A stretch of DNA of 64,000 nucleotides, taken from contig CANMFM010000002.1 in the NCBI GenBank assembly GCA_947497175.1, positions 248,001-312,000 on the forward strand, in the 5' to 3' direction. Positions within the stretch are counted from its first letter, which is position 1; every line of letters starts with the position of its first letter. Shown here one piece after another: positions 35,801 to 43,765 of this stretch. The notes beneath the pieces were generated by a model. The model had not been told where the DNA came from, ran no database searches, and was given only the letters and a program-made list of their open reading frames with translations. The position numbers were made by a program, and so were the translations under genes. This DNA comes from an uncultured Aquimarina sp. Lineage in GTDB: Bacteria > Bacteroidota > Bacteroidia > Flavobacteriales > Flavobacteriaceae.

Positions 35801-37692
35801 GCGGTTTCAGAAGAATTGGGTCCATTAAAAGTTAAGGTCACTTTGTGCCATTTTTTTCGTTCACCTGTAATGGAAGCACTGGTATTACTTCCTCCTCCAT
35901 TATCGCAAGTTGTTTCTTCCAAAGACAAGTTTGTGGCATTCGCGCTTGTACGATTTAAGGTAACTCTATCTACAAAATGATGTTTTGAGCGACCCGATAG
36001 TAGCATTGTATATACACCCGGTGAATCAAACTCCACAAAGATGTCATGAGGATCGTTATCGCTGGTTTTTGTAGCCCATGTCCAGTTTGTGGTTCCTGTA
36101 GAATACACCTTAAGATATCCTTCGCCACTTGCCCCTTCTGGATTAGGGGTTTGACCAGATCCTTTAGGATATACTCTTTCACTACCTTTTTGTCCATAAA
36201 ATTTACTGGCATCAGGGAATTTTAACCAAGTGTCATTTGCTTCTGTTGGACTATCTCCTTCACCTACTTTTGATCTCCAAAGAAACTTATAACGTCCTGC
36301 GGTATTGATCTTAATCTTTGTATTGATCACTCCATTACCAGGGTCATTAAAATGATCAGGACCTGTCCATTCTATATAGCCTCCACCCGTAAAACCAGAA
36401 ATAGCAGTCTTTTTTTTCCAATTTCCTGATACAGACAGGTTTTCAGTTTCGATAATAACCAACCCGTTTTTCTCTTCGTATGCCGCATTGCAATTACCTC
36501 CACCATTGCCAGAACCGGTTACTGTGAAACTTCTGATATCTTCATCAATAGCGCCATCATTGTCAGTCACTACTACTTTAACCATATAACTTCCTGCCTG
36601 GACATTTGCTATTTGATGTGGTGTGTAATTAGCCCCGTCGGTATCTACTAATGTTCCATTTACAAATACCTCATGCTTTGTAATACTGCCGTCTGGATCG
36701 TTTGTATTAATTTTTACTAAGACATCACTTCCGGTATTATAATTATTCTGATTTGGGCTAGTAATTGATACTGTAGGAGGCTGATTACCACCTCCATTAT
36801 TACTTTCTGAGCAGTTAGTCCAAACTTTTACATCATCAAAATAAGCATAATCTGTATTTGGTGACCACCATACCGGATCCGTAGCATTACCTCCTCTGTA
36901 AGTATGCATCACCAAAGAGTTTATCTTTACATTTCCTTTTCCTGGTAGTCTATATTCTACATCATTTTTTTCAAGTTTTAGTTCTCCGTCCACATACATT
37001 TTTAATACTCCATTCTTACGACCCGGGGTATTGAGTTTGATATATTGTTTTATGGTATACCATTTGTCTTTTTTAATATTTCTGATAAAAGTAATGTTTC
37101 CTCCACATCGCGTATCTCTATTAGGTAAATATGGATATACAATGATGTACGGAGGTTGGGTTTGATCTCTATTTCTTCTCCACATTAATCTACATGAAAA
37201 GGCATTGTTATTTACAGACTGGTTAGTGGTGCACCCTGCTGGGATACCTCCCGTACTAGTTGATGCACCTCCCAGACCAGGAAGTTTTCCTCCTGTTGCC
37301 CACGTAAAGTTTTTATCAAATTTCACACGATATTGAAGCGTTGCTTCTTCGGCTCCATCAAAAGAACTATCAAAAATGAATCCTCCGGTTCTGGCACTTG
37401 CAGCATTTTTGGTATACTGAGCCCTTAATGCTCCGTTTATCACTCGTGTTTCTTGAGGCCAGTTTCCTCCGATTCCTCTAATTTGGCCAGAGGTTCTAGC
37501 TGAGACTCTTTGAAAATCATCTTTAAGCATGTTTAAGGAATACTCCTTGTTCTGACCATTATATTTACTGAAGTTTTGGTCAATAATCAACCGGCTATTG
37601 CCACAGGTTTGTGCTTTAGTTCCAGAAATTACAAGTAGTATGAGAACTACCATAATTTGCCAACTATTAATAATTTGGTGTTTTGTTTTCAT
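32845..37692 (-). CDS. multi-modular secreted polysaccharide-degrading protein (PL14-like, DUF5060, GH-like, T9SS)
   Basis: The 1615-residue protein has a signal peptide (to about 27), PL14-like lyase domain (30-293; KLPGLGG, CRLMWRRN), Ig-like domain (305-392), beta-sandwich possible sugar-binding domain (401-582), DUF5060 (605-728), a TIM-barrel glycosidase-like domain (735-1090) with likely catalytic E918/E919 (WNLGEES) and E1010 (ACDEPGD), a putative collagen-binding-like domain (1100-1182), two Ig-like domains (1190-1388), the shared cysteine-bounded module (1397-1523) and a T9SS type A sorting domain (1543-1615, LHPNPVKSD). It should be exported to the cell surface or medium. The DUF5060 domain plus barrel suggests hydrolysis of a plant or algal polysaccharide. 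Its two ends match the 611-residue neighbour, so it looks like that protein with about 1000 residues inserted. The substrate is not determinable; glucuronan/alginate-type acidic polymers fit the lyase domain. Confidence 0.88.
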   Translation of the reverse strand: MKTKHQIINSWQIMVVLILLVISGTKAQTCGNSRLIIDQNFSKYNGQNKEYSLNMLKDDFQRVSARTSGQIRGIGGNWPQETRVINGALRAQYTKNAASARTGGFIFDSSFDGAEEATLQYRVKFDKNFTWATGGKLPGLGGASTSTGGIPAGCTTNQSVNNNAFSCRLMWRRNRDQTQPPYIIVYPYLPNRDTRCGGNITFIRNIKKDKWYTIKQYIKLNTPGRKNGVLKMYVDGELKLEKNDVEYRLPGKGNVKINSLVMHTYRGGNATDPVWWSPNTDYAYFDDVKVWTNCSESNNGGGNQPPTVSITSPNQNNYNTGSDVLVKINTNDPDGSITKHEVFVNGTLVDTDGANYTPHQIANVQAGSYMVKVVVTDNDGAIDEDIRSFTVTGSGNGGGNCNAAYEEKNGLVIIETENLSVSGNWKKKTAISGFTGGGYIEWTGPDHFNDPGNGVINTKIKINTAGRYKFLWRSKVGEGDSPTEANDTWLKFPDASKFYGQKGSERVYPKGSGQTPNPEGASGEGYLKVYSTGTTNWTWATKTSDNDPHDIFVEFDSPGVYTMLLSGRSKHHFVDRVTLNRTSANATNLSLEETTCDNGGGSNTSASITGERKKWHKVTLTFNGPNSSETANDNPFLNYRLNVTFTHQSGSPSYTVPGYYAADGNAAQTSATSGNKWRVHFAPDQTGTWNYKVSFRKGNNVAINDGINAGNAAGFMNGETGSFNITASNKSGRDFRAKGRLQYVGEHYLRFAETGEYMIKQGPDSPENLFAYDDFDNTPNKGSRRKNFNPHKSDWKTGDPTWKNGKGKGLIGAVNYIASEGLNSMSFLTMNINGDDENVFPYVASNQRTRIDVSKLAQWAIVIEHMQTNGIFAHFKTQETENETLLDNGNTGIQRKLYYRELIARFGHNLALNWNLGEESGGGPQPVDQSPAQEKAMAEYFYKNDPYRHHVVIHKHPNDFPEYLLGDQSRLTGFSLQTNKANFSTVFDKVKEGIDKSRNEGKKWAIACDEPGDARQALRPDNNAGNSHTDGRKNALWGTLLAGGWGNEWYFGYEQAHSDLSLQDFRSRDKWWDYARYALKFFDIADLPLTQMRNNNSLSSSSNDYCYAKQGEAYVVYLKNGGTTNLNLNGQNGRFTVKWYDPRNGGNLKNGSVTSINGGGNRSIGNAPNNSGKDWVILISKEGSNPGGNTPPIVSLTSPSQNNQEYRLGETISLSANASDAEGSIEKVNFKINGSYFKQDRTAPYGVSWTPTVAGTYTIGARAFEAEQQGLATEVSRTVIIKDVTTSQSPEVSFATPSGDITVQEGYDIKVIVDATDEDGTINNIKLYINTTLVRQENQAPYEWGHDTSPNPEEVNGLSVGTYIFKAVATDNDGNTAQSTFTLIVQSNDGGDTTGNCAFGTPSTNGIPAMNNVSYTDVHILGQGGPNLSNFREFSIHWDPMYDGLYKFAINTNNGVPNWYVDFSDTMSYQLKNSQPEITVSNTGFSGLDGSYWVAKDDDNLVLVSKDRGFTLYFSNAAQAPLCANRQSKISFSKGNAQNIVLHPNPVKSDVLSIGGLENQEVAIQIFSLIGRRVLHKNAKGVDVYQLAVRGLEAGSYILNIRGNSINTSLHFVKE
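33124..33504 (-). other. shared cysteine-bounded module, copy 1 (residues 1397-1523)
   Basis: About 127 residues bounded by C1397 and C1523, with the landmarks VHILGQGGPNLSNFREF, NTNNGVPNWYVDF, GLDGSYWVAKDDDN and LYFSNA. The same order of motifs occurs at 38127-38510 and 40021-40401, always directly before the T9SS tail. I do not recognise a family. Confidence 0.8.
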
Positions 37693-37841
37693 AGTGAGTT
37701 TGTTAAGTTAATAAGTGTTTCTTGTGTATGTTTTTATTTTTTTCAGTAGTTTTATTTATTGTCTTTTTGAAGTTTTAACAACGATTACATTGACAAGTAG
37801 GCAGTCTTATCGATTATGTAAGTGCTTATTTCTTGCCTGAA

Positions 37842-39677
37842 TTACTTGCTTTTTATAAACTTAATTTTAATGGCATCCGTTTGATTAGAAAGAACCTCTA
37901 CGAAGTATAATCCATTTGGGAGTTCATGGATATTTGTATTAAAATCAGACCTTTTTGTTGAAATAGGTTCAGAAAATACTTTGATCCCGTTACTACTGTA
38001 TATATTTACGTGATATGAAGATATAGGTAATTCTTTTATAGAAAGAATATCTTGTATTGGATTTTGGTTCAACAGGAGTTTTCTAGAATTATGTATCGAA
38101 ATCACTTTTTGGCTTTTACCTCGCATACAAGCGGGAGGAAGTGCAGAATTGCTAAAGCAAATGAGTTTTTGATTATTCTTAGATTTTAAAACCAAGTCGT
38201 CATTTTGCATGGTTACCCAATAGCTGTCATCAAGCCCGTCAAAGCCGGTGTTTTTAAGAGTAATTTCGGGATTTGGGTCTTTTAGCTGAAAGGTTGCCGT
38301 TTTACTAAAATCTACATACCAACCTGGACTACCATTATTCGTTTGAAGAGCGAGTTTGTATAAGGCATCGTATTTGGGATTCCATTTAGCAGAGAAGTTT
38401 ACAAAATTTCTTAAAAACTGAGGGTTTTCGGCTCCCGTGATATGAACATAATTGTAAAGCACATTATCCAAAGGTTCGAGCCCTTTAGTGTCTGGTAATA
38501 CAAATGAGCAAGCCGTATTTGTTTTAACAGTAAGTTTAAAAGAAGTTTCTTTAGTCTTACCTTTACCATTGGTAGCTACCGCTTTGATTATATATACGCC
38601 TGATGAAAGGCCATTCAACTCATTAGAGTTTGGCGATCCTTGATGTCCCCAGGTGTAAGGAAATCTACGCTCACTTCTTATAAAAGAATTATCGATATAT
38701 AATTTTACTTCTTTGATAGCTCCATGATCATCTTTTGCATTAACTTCTATTTCGAGATCATATCCTTCTTGTACGGTAAGGTCTTCTGCCGGAGTTTCAA
38801 AGGAAACTTTGAATGATTGATCTGTGCCGTCTCCAGTCTGATCTTCTATTCTTGTCTTCGAGACTGTAAAATCATCAAAATATGCATATTGATCTTTGGT
38901 CGGTTTATACGCATCACTACTTCCTCCGAAAAAAGTGGATAAATAAATGTTGTTTAAACCAATATCACCCTGGCCATTCTGACGGTAATCGCCGTTATCT
39001 GTTATGTCAATTGCAAGTTGTCCATTAAACCAACCGCGCATGATTCCATTATTTTTACCGGGAGTATTTAATTTATGAAATACTTCGATGTGATTCCAGG
39101 CCCCTTTTTTAAGTTGAACCTGATCGGGTTGAGGTCCTCCACGCTCGTCATAAGGATCTAATAAGCTCCAGTTAACAGAGGCTGTCCAATCCTGCCAGGA
39201 GGGTCTGGTTTCAAAGTGATTATAAAACTCTAAAAGCCCGTTAGTTCTCCACATCAACCGCAAAGACATATTTCGGTCTCTAGTCTGGTATGCTAATCCA
39301 GGTAATTTTGCTCCAGCGCGAAATTCGAAATCTTCTGGAATGTATACACGATAACTAAAATATAACTCGTCAAATGATTCATAATTATCCCAATATACTT
39401 TGGTGTGCATACCACTGTCATTGGTTTTTACTTTACCCTTAGGATATTTTACTCTCAGTACATTTCCTCTTCCCGGAAATTCGGTAATAGAAACCCTTCC
39501 TTCATCAGCTCCTTTGCAAAAATGTGCACCTAGAGCCTCTTTTATTTCTTCTTCATTATATTGTCCTGTGGATAAATGATCAAAGTCATTTTGGTACACA
39601 TGGTCCTGAGCAAAAAGTGTAATTGTAGTGAGTAGCGAAACCATTGATATCAGGTTTCTTTTTGTGAAAAGAGTCAT
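37842..39677 (-). CDS. secreted PL14-like lyase with Ig-like domain and T9SS tail
   Basis: The 611-residue protein has a signal peptide (MVSLLTTITLFAQ), a PL14-like lyase domain at about 25-275 (SYRVYIPEDFEF, KLPGLAYQ, LRLMWRTNG, HKLNTPGKNNGIMRGWFNG, YAYFDDFTV), an Ig-like domain (290-386, TVQEGYDLEIEV), the shared cysteine-bounded module (390-517) and a T9SS type A sorting domain (535-611). PL14 enzymes cleave alginate or beta-1,4-glucuronan by beta-elimination. The lyase, last Ig domain and module are each paralogous to the ends of the 1615-residue protein, evidence of tandem duplication. It is exported to the surface. The catalytic residues of PL14 could not be checked by eye. Confidence 0.85.
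   Translation of the reverse strand: MTLFTKRNLISMVSLLTTITLFAQDHVYQNDFDHLSTGQYNEEEIKEALGAHFCKGADEGRVSITEFPGRGNVLRVKYPKGKVKTNDSGMHTKVYWDNYESFDELYFSYRVYIPEDFEFRAGAKLPGLAYQTRDRNMSLRLMWRTNGLLEFYNHFETRPSWQDWTASVNWSLLDPYDERGGPQPDQVQLKKGAWNHIEVFHKLNTPGKNNGIMRGWFNGQLAIDITDNGDYRQNGQGDIGLNNIYLSTFFGGSSDAYKPTKDQYAYFDDFTVSKTRIEDQTGDGTDQSFKVSFETPAEDLTVQEGYDLEIEVNAKDDHGAIKEVKLYIDNSFIRSERRFPYTWGHQGSPNSNELNGLSSGVYIIKAVATNGKGKTKETSFKLTVKTNTACSFVLPDTKGLEPLDNVLYNYVHITGAENPQFLRNFVNFSAKWNPKYDALYKLALQTNNGSPGWYVDFSKTATFQLKDPNPEITLKNTGFDGLDDSYWVTMQNDDLVLKSKNNQKLICFSNSALPPACMRGKSQKVISIHNSRKLLLNQNPIQDILSIKELPISSYHVNIYSSNGIKVFSEPISTKRSDFNTNIHELPNGLYFVEVLSNQTDAIKIKFIKSK
38127..38510 (-). other. shared cysteine-bounded module, copy 2 (residues 390-517)
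   Basis: About 128 residues from C390 to C517, with VHITGAENPQFLRNFVNF, QTNNGSPGWYVDFSK, GLDDSYWVTMQNDD and CFSNSA. It is the most diverged of the three copies, but the order and spacing of motifs are the same. Confidence 0.8.
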
Positions 39678-39698
39678 ATTTTGGGTATTTAGTTATAT

Positions 39699-39728
39699 AA
39701 ACCGGGTAAATTTTTTTACCCGGTTTTT
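39699..39728 (-). terminator. strong hairpin between GH5 and PL14-like genes
   Basis: A perfect 12-base stem (AAACCGGGTAAA / TTTACCCGGTTT) with a 4-base loop lies between the stop of the GH5 gene (39748) and the start of the PL14-like gene (39677). The T run is better on the plus strand, so on the minus strand it may act as a partial terminator or as a stabilising structure at the end of the first gene's message. Confidence 0.65.
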
Positions 39729-39747
39729 GAAAAATCTTTGATTGCTG

Positions 39748-42700
39748 CTATTTCTTTAAAAGTCGTGACGTTTTTAGATATTTATATCCTCTAATGATAA
39801 TGACATATATGCCTGTCTCTAATTCTGAAATATCAACACTAATGCTAGTATCAAGAATTGATCGGTTTAAAACGATTTTTCCTTGAATATCTCTAATTTC
39901 CAGTTTCGTGTTTGATTGCGGAATATTAGAAATTGTAAGTATATCACCTTTAGAAGGGTTGGGATATATTTTTGCACTATCACGTTGTATATCCAATGTC
40001 GAAATAAATTGTCTGTTATTGCAATTTGGTGCTGTAGCAGAATTACTGAAGTATATTGCAAATCCTTTATCTTTGGACACCATCACAAAATTATCACCAT
40101 CTTTTGCCACCCAATACGCACCATCTAATCCTGTTAAACCAGAATTTGAGATGGTAACATCAGGATTGCTGCTATTGAACCTATGGGTCATCACATTTCT
40201 TAAATCTACATAGTAATCGGGGATGCCATTATTAGTATTTATTGCAAATTGATAAAGCCCATTTTGACTTGGATTCCAGTTGATTCTGAATCTTCTGACG
40301 TTAGAAAGATCAGGACCATTATTTCCAAGAATATGAACATTGTTGAAAGAGGCCTTATCAAAAGCAGGTAATGTGTTTTGTAAAGGTGTACCAAAACTAC
40401 AACCATCGGGATTTGGATTAACTGGTGTATCAACTTTTGTTAGTGTAAACCAATTGATATTCCAACTTGGTCCGGAAGCATATAATTGTAATGTCTGATT
40501 ACCGTTGGAAAGATTTACCTTGGTTGTTATAGTTTCCCAATTTTGCCATGCTCCGGTATTCGGTATTGAAGTTTTGCCTACTGATGAATTATTTACTCTT
40601 AGATCAACCTCACCACTACTGTGTTTACTTGCTATTCTAAACGCAATTTCATATTCAGAAGTTTCAGGGATATTAATTCTATATTCCATAAAATCTCCGA
40701 TATCAATCCAGCCCACATTAAGACCACCACCATTATCTGAAGTCTGTTGTGTTCTAATTCCTTTCATATTACAATAATCTTCTGCCTGAATACGTGATGT
40801 GATGGGACTCCCGCTACCAGTACACCCCTCGACTGGTTCTTCTGTTACAGTGATGTTTATTTCTGAAGAATAGGTATCCGTCCCATCATCATCTATGGCT
40901 CTTGCTTTTAATGTATAATTTCCTGCAGGGGTATTAGTCATTGTATATTGGTAAGGAGAGGACGTATCTTCACCAATTTTAGCGTTATTTCTAAAAAATT
41001 CAACCTTAATTATAGTACCGTCGTTATCTGAGGCACTTGCTTTAAGTACAATGTTGGTATCTTCGACATAACTATCTCCGCTAGAGGGAGAGGTAATGGA
41101 TACGTTCGGCGCTTGATTTCCTCCTTGGCAAGGAACGATATTCCAACTAGGGCAGGAGAGGGTAACATACCCTAAGGTGCCGTCACTTAAAGGGAAATCG
41201 GGAGTATTGGGATTGCGGTCATTATTCCAAACGTGAATTTCTTCAGGGTTTCCTTGTTTTTTTCTTGCGGTTTGAATTTCGGATCCACGTCCCTGAAGAT
41301 TAAAGATATTGCCAAAAATAGCATTTCGATACCCCGTGTTAAATCCAGTTCCTCTATCCAAGAAATCCACACCAGCATTAATGATTGTAGATCCGTCAAG
41401 ATTAAAGGTGTTATTGTACACAAATGCATATGCACCTTTGAGATCAATAAAAGCATCTGCACTATTTTCTCCAGATATTCCTTTTGCCGAAAAAGTACAG
41501 TTTCTGATAATTGTATTTTTGGTGCCTTCTTTTACATCTACACCTTCTGCGGTTACATTGGGCCCAACGATACAACCTTCTATAGTATTATTATTGCATT
41601 CTCTATCATATTCATCATGCTGGCCTTTATCTGATCCTACATATAGTCCTTCACCGATTCCAGGTTTTTTAATTCCGGTATTGTAAACCTTGCAGTCTTT
41701 TACCAGGTTATTACTAGAACCATCGCGTAAATGGATTCCTTCCTCGCCCAATTCACGAACGACAACATTCTTAATAACCCCGTGATTAGCATTATCAAAT
41801 ACCAACCCTTTTGATCCTTCTTCTAAGATTAGATCTTCAATTTTCCAATAATCTCCCATAATTCTCATTACGTAGCCGTCGTATCGATTATCTGGTCCCT
41901 TCAGTATTGGTGGGTTTGATGGATTTTTTCCGCGAATTATAATGGGTTTAGACGAGGTACCGTCTTTTTGAGATAGAAAACGAGCGGCTCTTCCTCCGAT
42001 CGAAACCTTTTCTGGTGCTACATAAGTTCCTGAAGCAATGACAATTTCGTCACCGGGTTGGGCATTTCTCATGGCGGTTAAAATGCAGTCGACTGTATTA
42101 CAATTAATTGTTCCTCCTGGGTTAGGAGGGTTTGTATCTCCATCAGACCAGTTTTTGATGATATCTTTGATATAGATGCCATAGTCGGTCAATTCATTAT
42201 TTTTTAACCCATCGATACCGCTACGCAGTTGAACTATTGCAGATCCTTCAGTTCTATTAGGGTCAGTATTGCTTGGTTTATCACTAACTGACCAATTTGC
42301 GTGACTAATATTATTATCTTTAAAAAATTGCATCCATTTTTCTGTTTCCGAGAAATCGATATCTCCATCTCCACTAGCGTCGACAGCTCCCCATTCGGTA
42401 GCAAATAATGCAATACCATTATTCATTGCTCTAATCGCTTTATCTCTTAATCCCTGACGATGTGTACCTGCATAGAAATGTAAGGTATATGCGGTATTGA
42501 CGTCATTAATTGGGTCGTTAGAAGCGACATCTACATCTTGAGACCAGGTAGGAGAGCCTACGATAATTAAATTGTCGGGATCTTTAGATCTAATTCCTGA
42601 GATTACCGCATTAGCATACGATTTAATCTCTGACCAAGATTGTCGAATGGGTTCATTATAAATTTCATAGATAATATTGTCTTTGTTTCCATATAGTGTA

Positions 42701-43170
42701 GCCATTTCTGTAAAAAAAGCAACTGCCTCTGCCTCATATTGTTCTGCCTCATGAGTGTGCCAATCTATAATTACATAAATACCTTTATCGATTGCGGCGT
42801 CGATCACCTTTTTTATCTTTGCTTTTTGGGCATTTGGACTGTCGATATAGCCCGTTCCGCCATCCCAATTTTCTTTTACTCCCATAGCAACTCTAATAAT
42901 AGAACTATTCCAGTCATTGGCTAAATGGGTAACAGTCTCTGCACTATAAAAATCTGAAGTATCGCCGGCATTGCTCCAGAATAAACTGTTTCCTGCAAGA
43001 CTCGTTGGAATCCCGTTTTTATTAACAATTTTATTTCCATTGACTCTTAATCTTCCGTGTTTTTGTACTACCGACTGGGCAGATATAGTAAAAGAAAACA
43101 GGAGACAAATAAAGAATAAATGTCTGGTAAAAGGTTTTAAGCTATAAAAGTATTTTACTTTCATTTTCAT
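39748..43170 (-). CDS. secreted GH5_2 endoglucanase fused to beta-helix, CBM6 and T9SS tail
   Basis: I use the ATG at 43168-43170 ([14 protein letters not shown]; signal peptide to about SAQ, residue 32), giving 1140 residues; a start at 43221 would add 17. Domains: GH5 subfamily-2-like endo-beta-1,4-glucanase (about 35-340), with acid/base E173 (YEIYNEP) and nucleophile E259 ([11 protein letters not shown]) and the [10 protein letters not shown] signature; a right-handed beta-helix (about 356-680, [11 protein letters not shown] onset) like PL6/pectate-lyase-fold proteins; an Ig-like domain (687-778); CBM6 (789-913, [10 protein letters not shown]); the shared module (924-1050); and the T9SS tail (1068-1140). 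GH5 catalytic residues are intact; whether the beta-helix is a lyase or a binding domain is not clear. It is the first gene of the minus-strand group and faces the HTCS regulator. Confidence 0.9.
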   Translation of the reverse strand: MKMKVKYFYSLKPFTRHLFFICLLFSFTISAQSVVQKHGRLRVNGNKIVNKNGIPTSLAGNSLFWSNAGDTSDFYSAETVTHLANDWNSSIIRVAMGVKENWDGGTGYIDSPNAQKAKIKKVIDAAIDKGIYVIIDWHTHEAEQYEAEAVAFFTEMATLYGNKDNIIYEIYNEPIRQSWSEIKSYANAVISGIRSKDPDNLIIVGSPTWSQDVDVASNDPINDVNTAYTLHFYAGTHRQGLRDKAIRAMNNGIALFATEWGAVDASGDGDIDFSETEKWMQFFKDNNISHANWSVSDKPSNTDPNRTEGSAIVQLRSGIDGLKNNELTDYGIYIKDIIKNWSDGDTNPPNPGGTINCNTVDCILTAMRNAQPGDEIVIASGTYVAPEKVSIGGRAARFLSQKDGTSSKPIIIRGKNPSNPPILKGPDNRYDGYVMRIMGDYWKIEDLILEEGSKGLVFDNANHGVIKNVVVRELGEEGIHLRDGSSNNLVKDCKVYNTGIKKPGIGEGLYVGSDKGQHDEYDRECNNNTIEGCIVGPNVTAEGVDVKEGTKNTIIRNCTFSAKGISGENSADAFIDLKGAYAFVYNNTFNLDGSTIINAGVDFLDRGTGFNTGYRNAIFGNIFNLQGRGSEIQTARKKQGNPEEIHVWNNDRNPNTPDFPLSDGTLGYVTLSCPSWNIVPCQGGNQAPNVSITSPSSGDSYVEDTNIVLKASASDNDGTIIKVEFFRNNAKIGEDTSSPYQYTMTNTPAGNYTLKARAIDDDGTDTYSSEINITVTEEPVEGCTGSGSPITSRIQAEDYCNMKGIRTQQTSDNGGGLNVGWIDIGDFMEYRINIPETSEYEIAFRIASKHSSGEVDLRVNNSSVGKTSIPNTGAWQNWETITTKVNLSNGNQTLQLYASGPSWNINWFTLTKVDTPVNPNPDGCSFGTPLQNTLPAFDKASFNNVHILGNNGPDLSNVRRFRINWNPSQNGLYQFAINTNNGIPDYYVDLRNVMTHRFNSSNPDVTISNSGLTGLDGAYWVAKDGDNFVMVSKDKGFAIYFSNSATAPNCNNRQFISTLDIQRDSAKIYPNPSKGDILTISNIPQSNTKLEIRDIQGKIVLNRSILDTSISVDISELETGIYVIIIRGYKYLKTSRLLKK
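40021..40401 (-). other. shared cysteine-bounded module, copy 3 (residues 924-1050 of the GH5 protein)
   Basis: About 127 residues from cysteine to cysteine with [44 protein letters not shown] and IYFSNSA. It is very close to copy 1, although the catalytic parts of the two proteins are unrelated, so the module travels with the T9SS tail rather than with an enzyme type. Confidence 0.8.
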
Positions 43171-43765
43171 GATGTTGAGAGTTTGTGATTTGTTATAAAT
43201 TATAATTATCGAACTAATCAAATAATAATGTCCAAACTAATGTAGAATTATTTGATTCTAAATATTTACCATTAAGAGTAAGCAAAACCATAATTGGTAA
43301 AGCTATCTCTGATTCTTTAAAAAAAAAGCAATCACCTTATAGATCATGAAAGAGGAAACTGGATCTTCTAGGTGTGCAACAAATAAAATTGTGCTATAAA
43401 TGAATTATTACAGACTTTAGGGTTCTCATAGTTTTCATAAGATTTGTGTTTTTACGTTAATACTTATTTCTCCCAACTGTTCTGTATTCTACTATCAATT
43501 GAAAACTTAATCACAAGGGGTATGTGCAATTAATTTTCGAAACAATGTTAAGAATTATAGCGGTTATAAAAGTCCGATTTATGGTGTAATATTGTACAAG
43601 ATGTTGATTTTCAATGTTTTTTGATATCGTTTTTTAACAACTTCGTTTACCTTATTAGTTTGGTTTTTAAACAAAAAATAGAATAATCAAGCTTGATAAC
43701 GTTATAATAATCTGCCAAATTAGCGTTATATTTAAAACTAATTAGCTATATCCAGACCCCACAAT
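43171..43765. other. divergent regulatory region between GH5 gene and HTCS gene
   Basis: This 595-base AT-rich region carries no gene. It must contain the promoters of the enzyme group (minus) and of the HTCS (plus), and probably the HTCS operator. The one clear structure is the 11-base inverted repeat at 43216-43257. No TAnnTTTG box was found on either strand at a suitable distance. Confidence 0.6.
43216..43257. promoter_or_regulatory. perfect 11-base inverted repeat upstream of GH5 gene
   Basis: AATCAAATAAT (43216-43226) and ATTATTTGATT (43247-43257) are exact inverted copies separated by 20 bases, centred about 65 bases upstream of the GH5 start codon. It may be an operator (arms two helical turns or more apart, as for a dimeric regulator) or an mRNA leader hairpin. 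Binding by the neighbouring HTCS is only a guess. Confidence 0.45.

Noticed and set aside
41233..41686. Two overlapping plus-strand open frames of 125-133 residues inside the GH5 protein gene
   Set aside because: They are antisense to the beta-helix repeats; repetitive Asn/Gly coding on the minus strand keeps the other frames open by chance.
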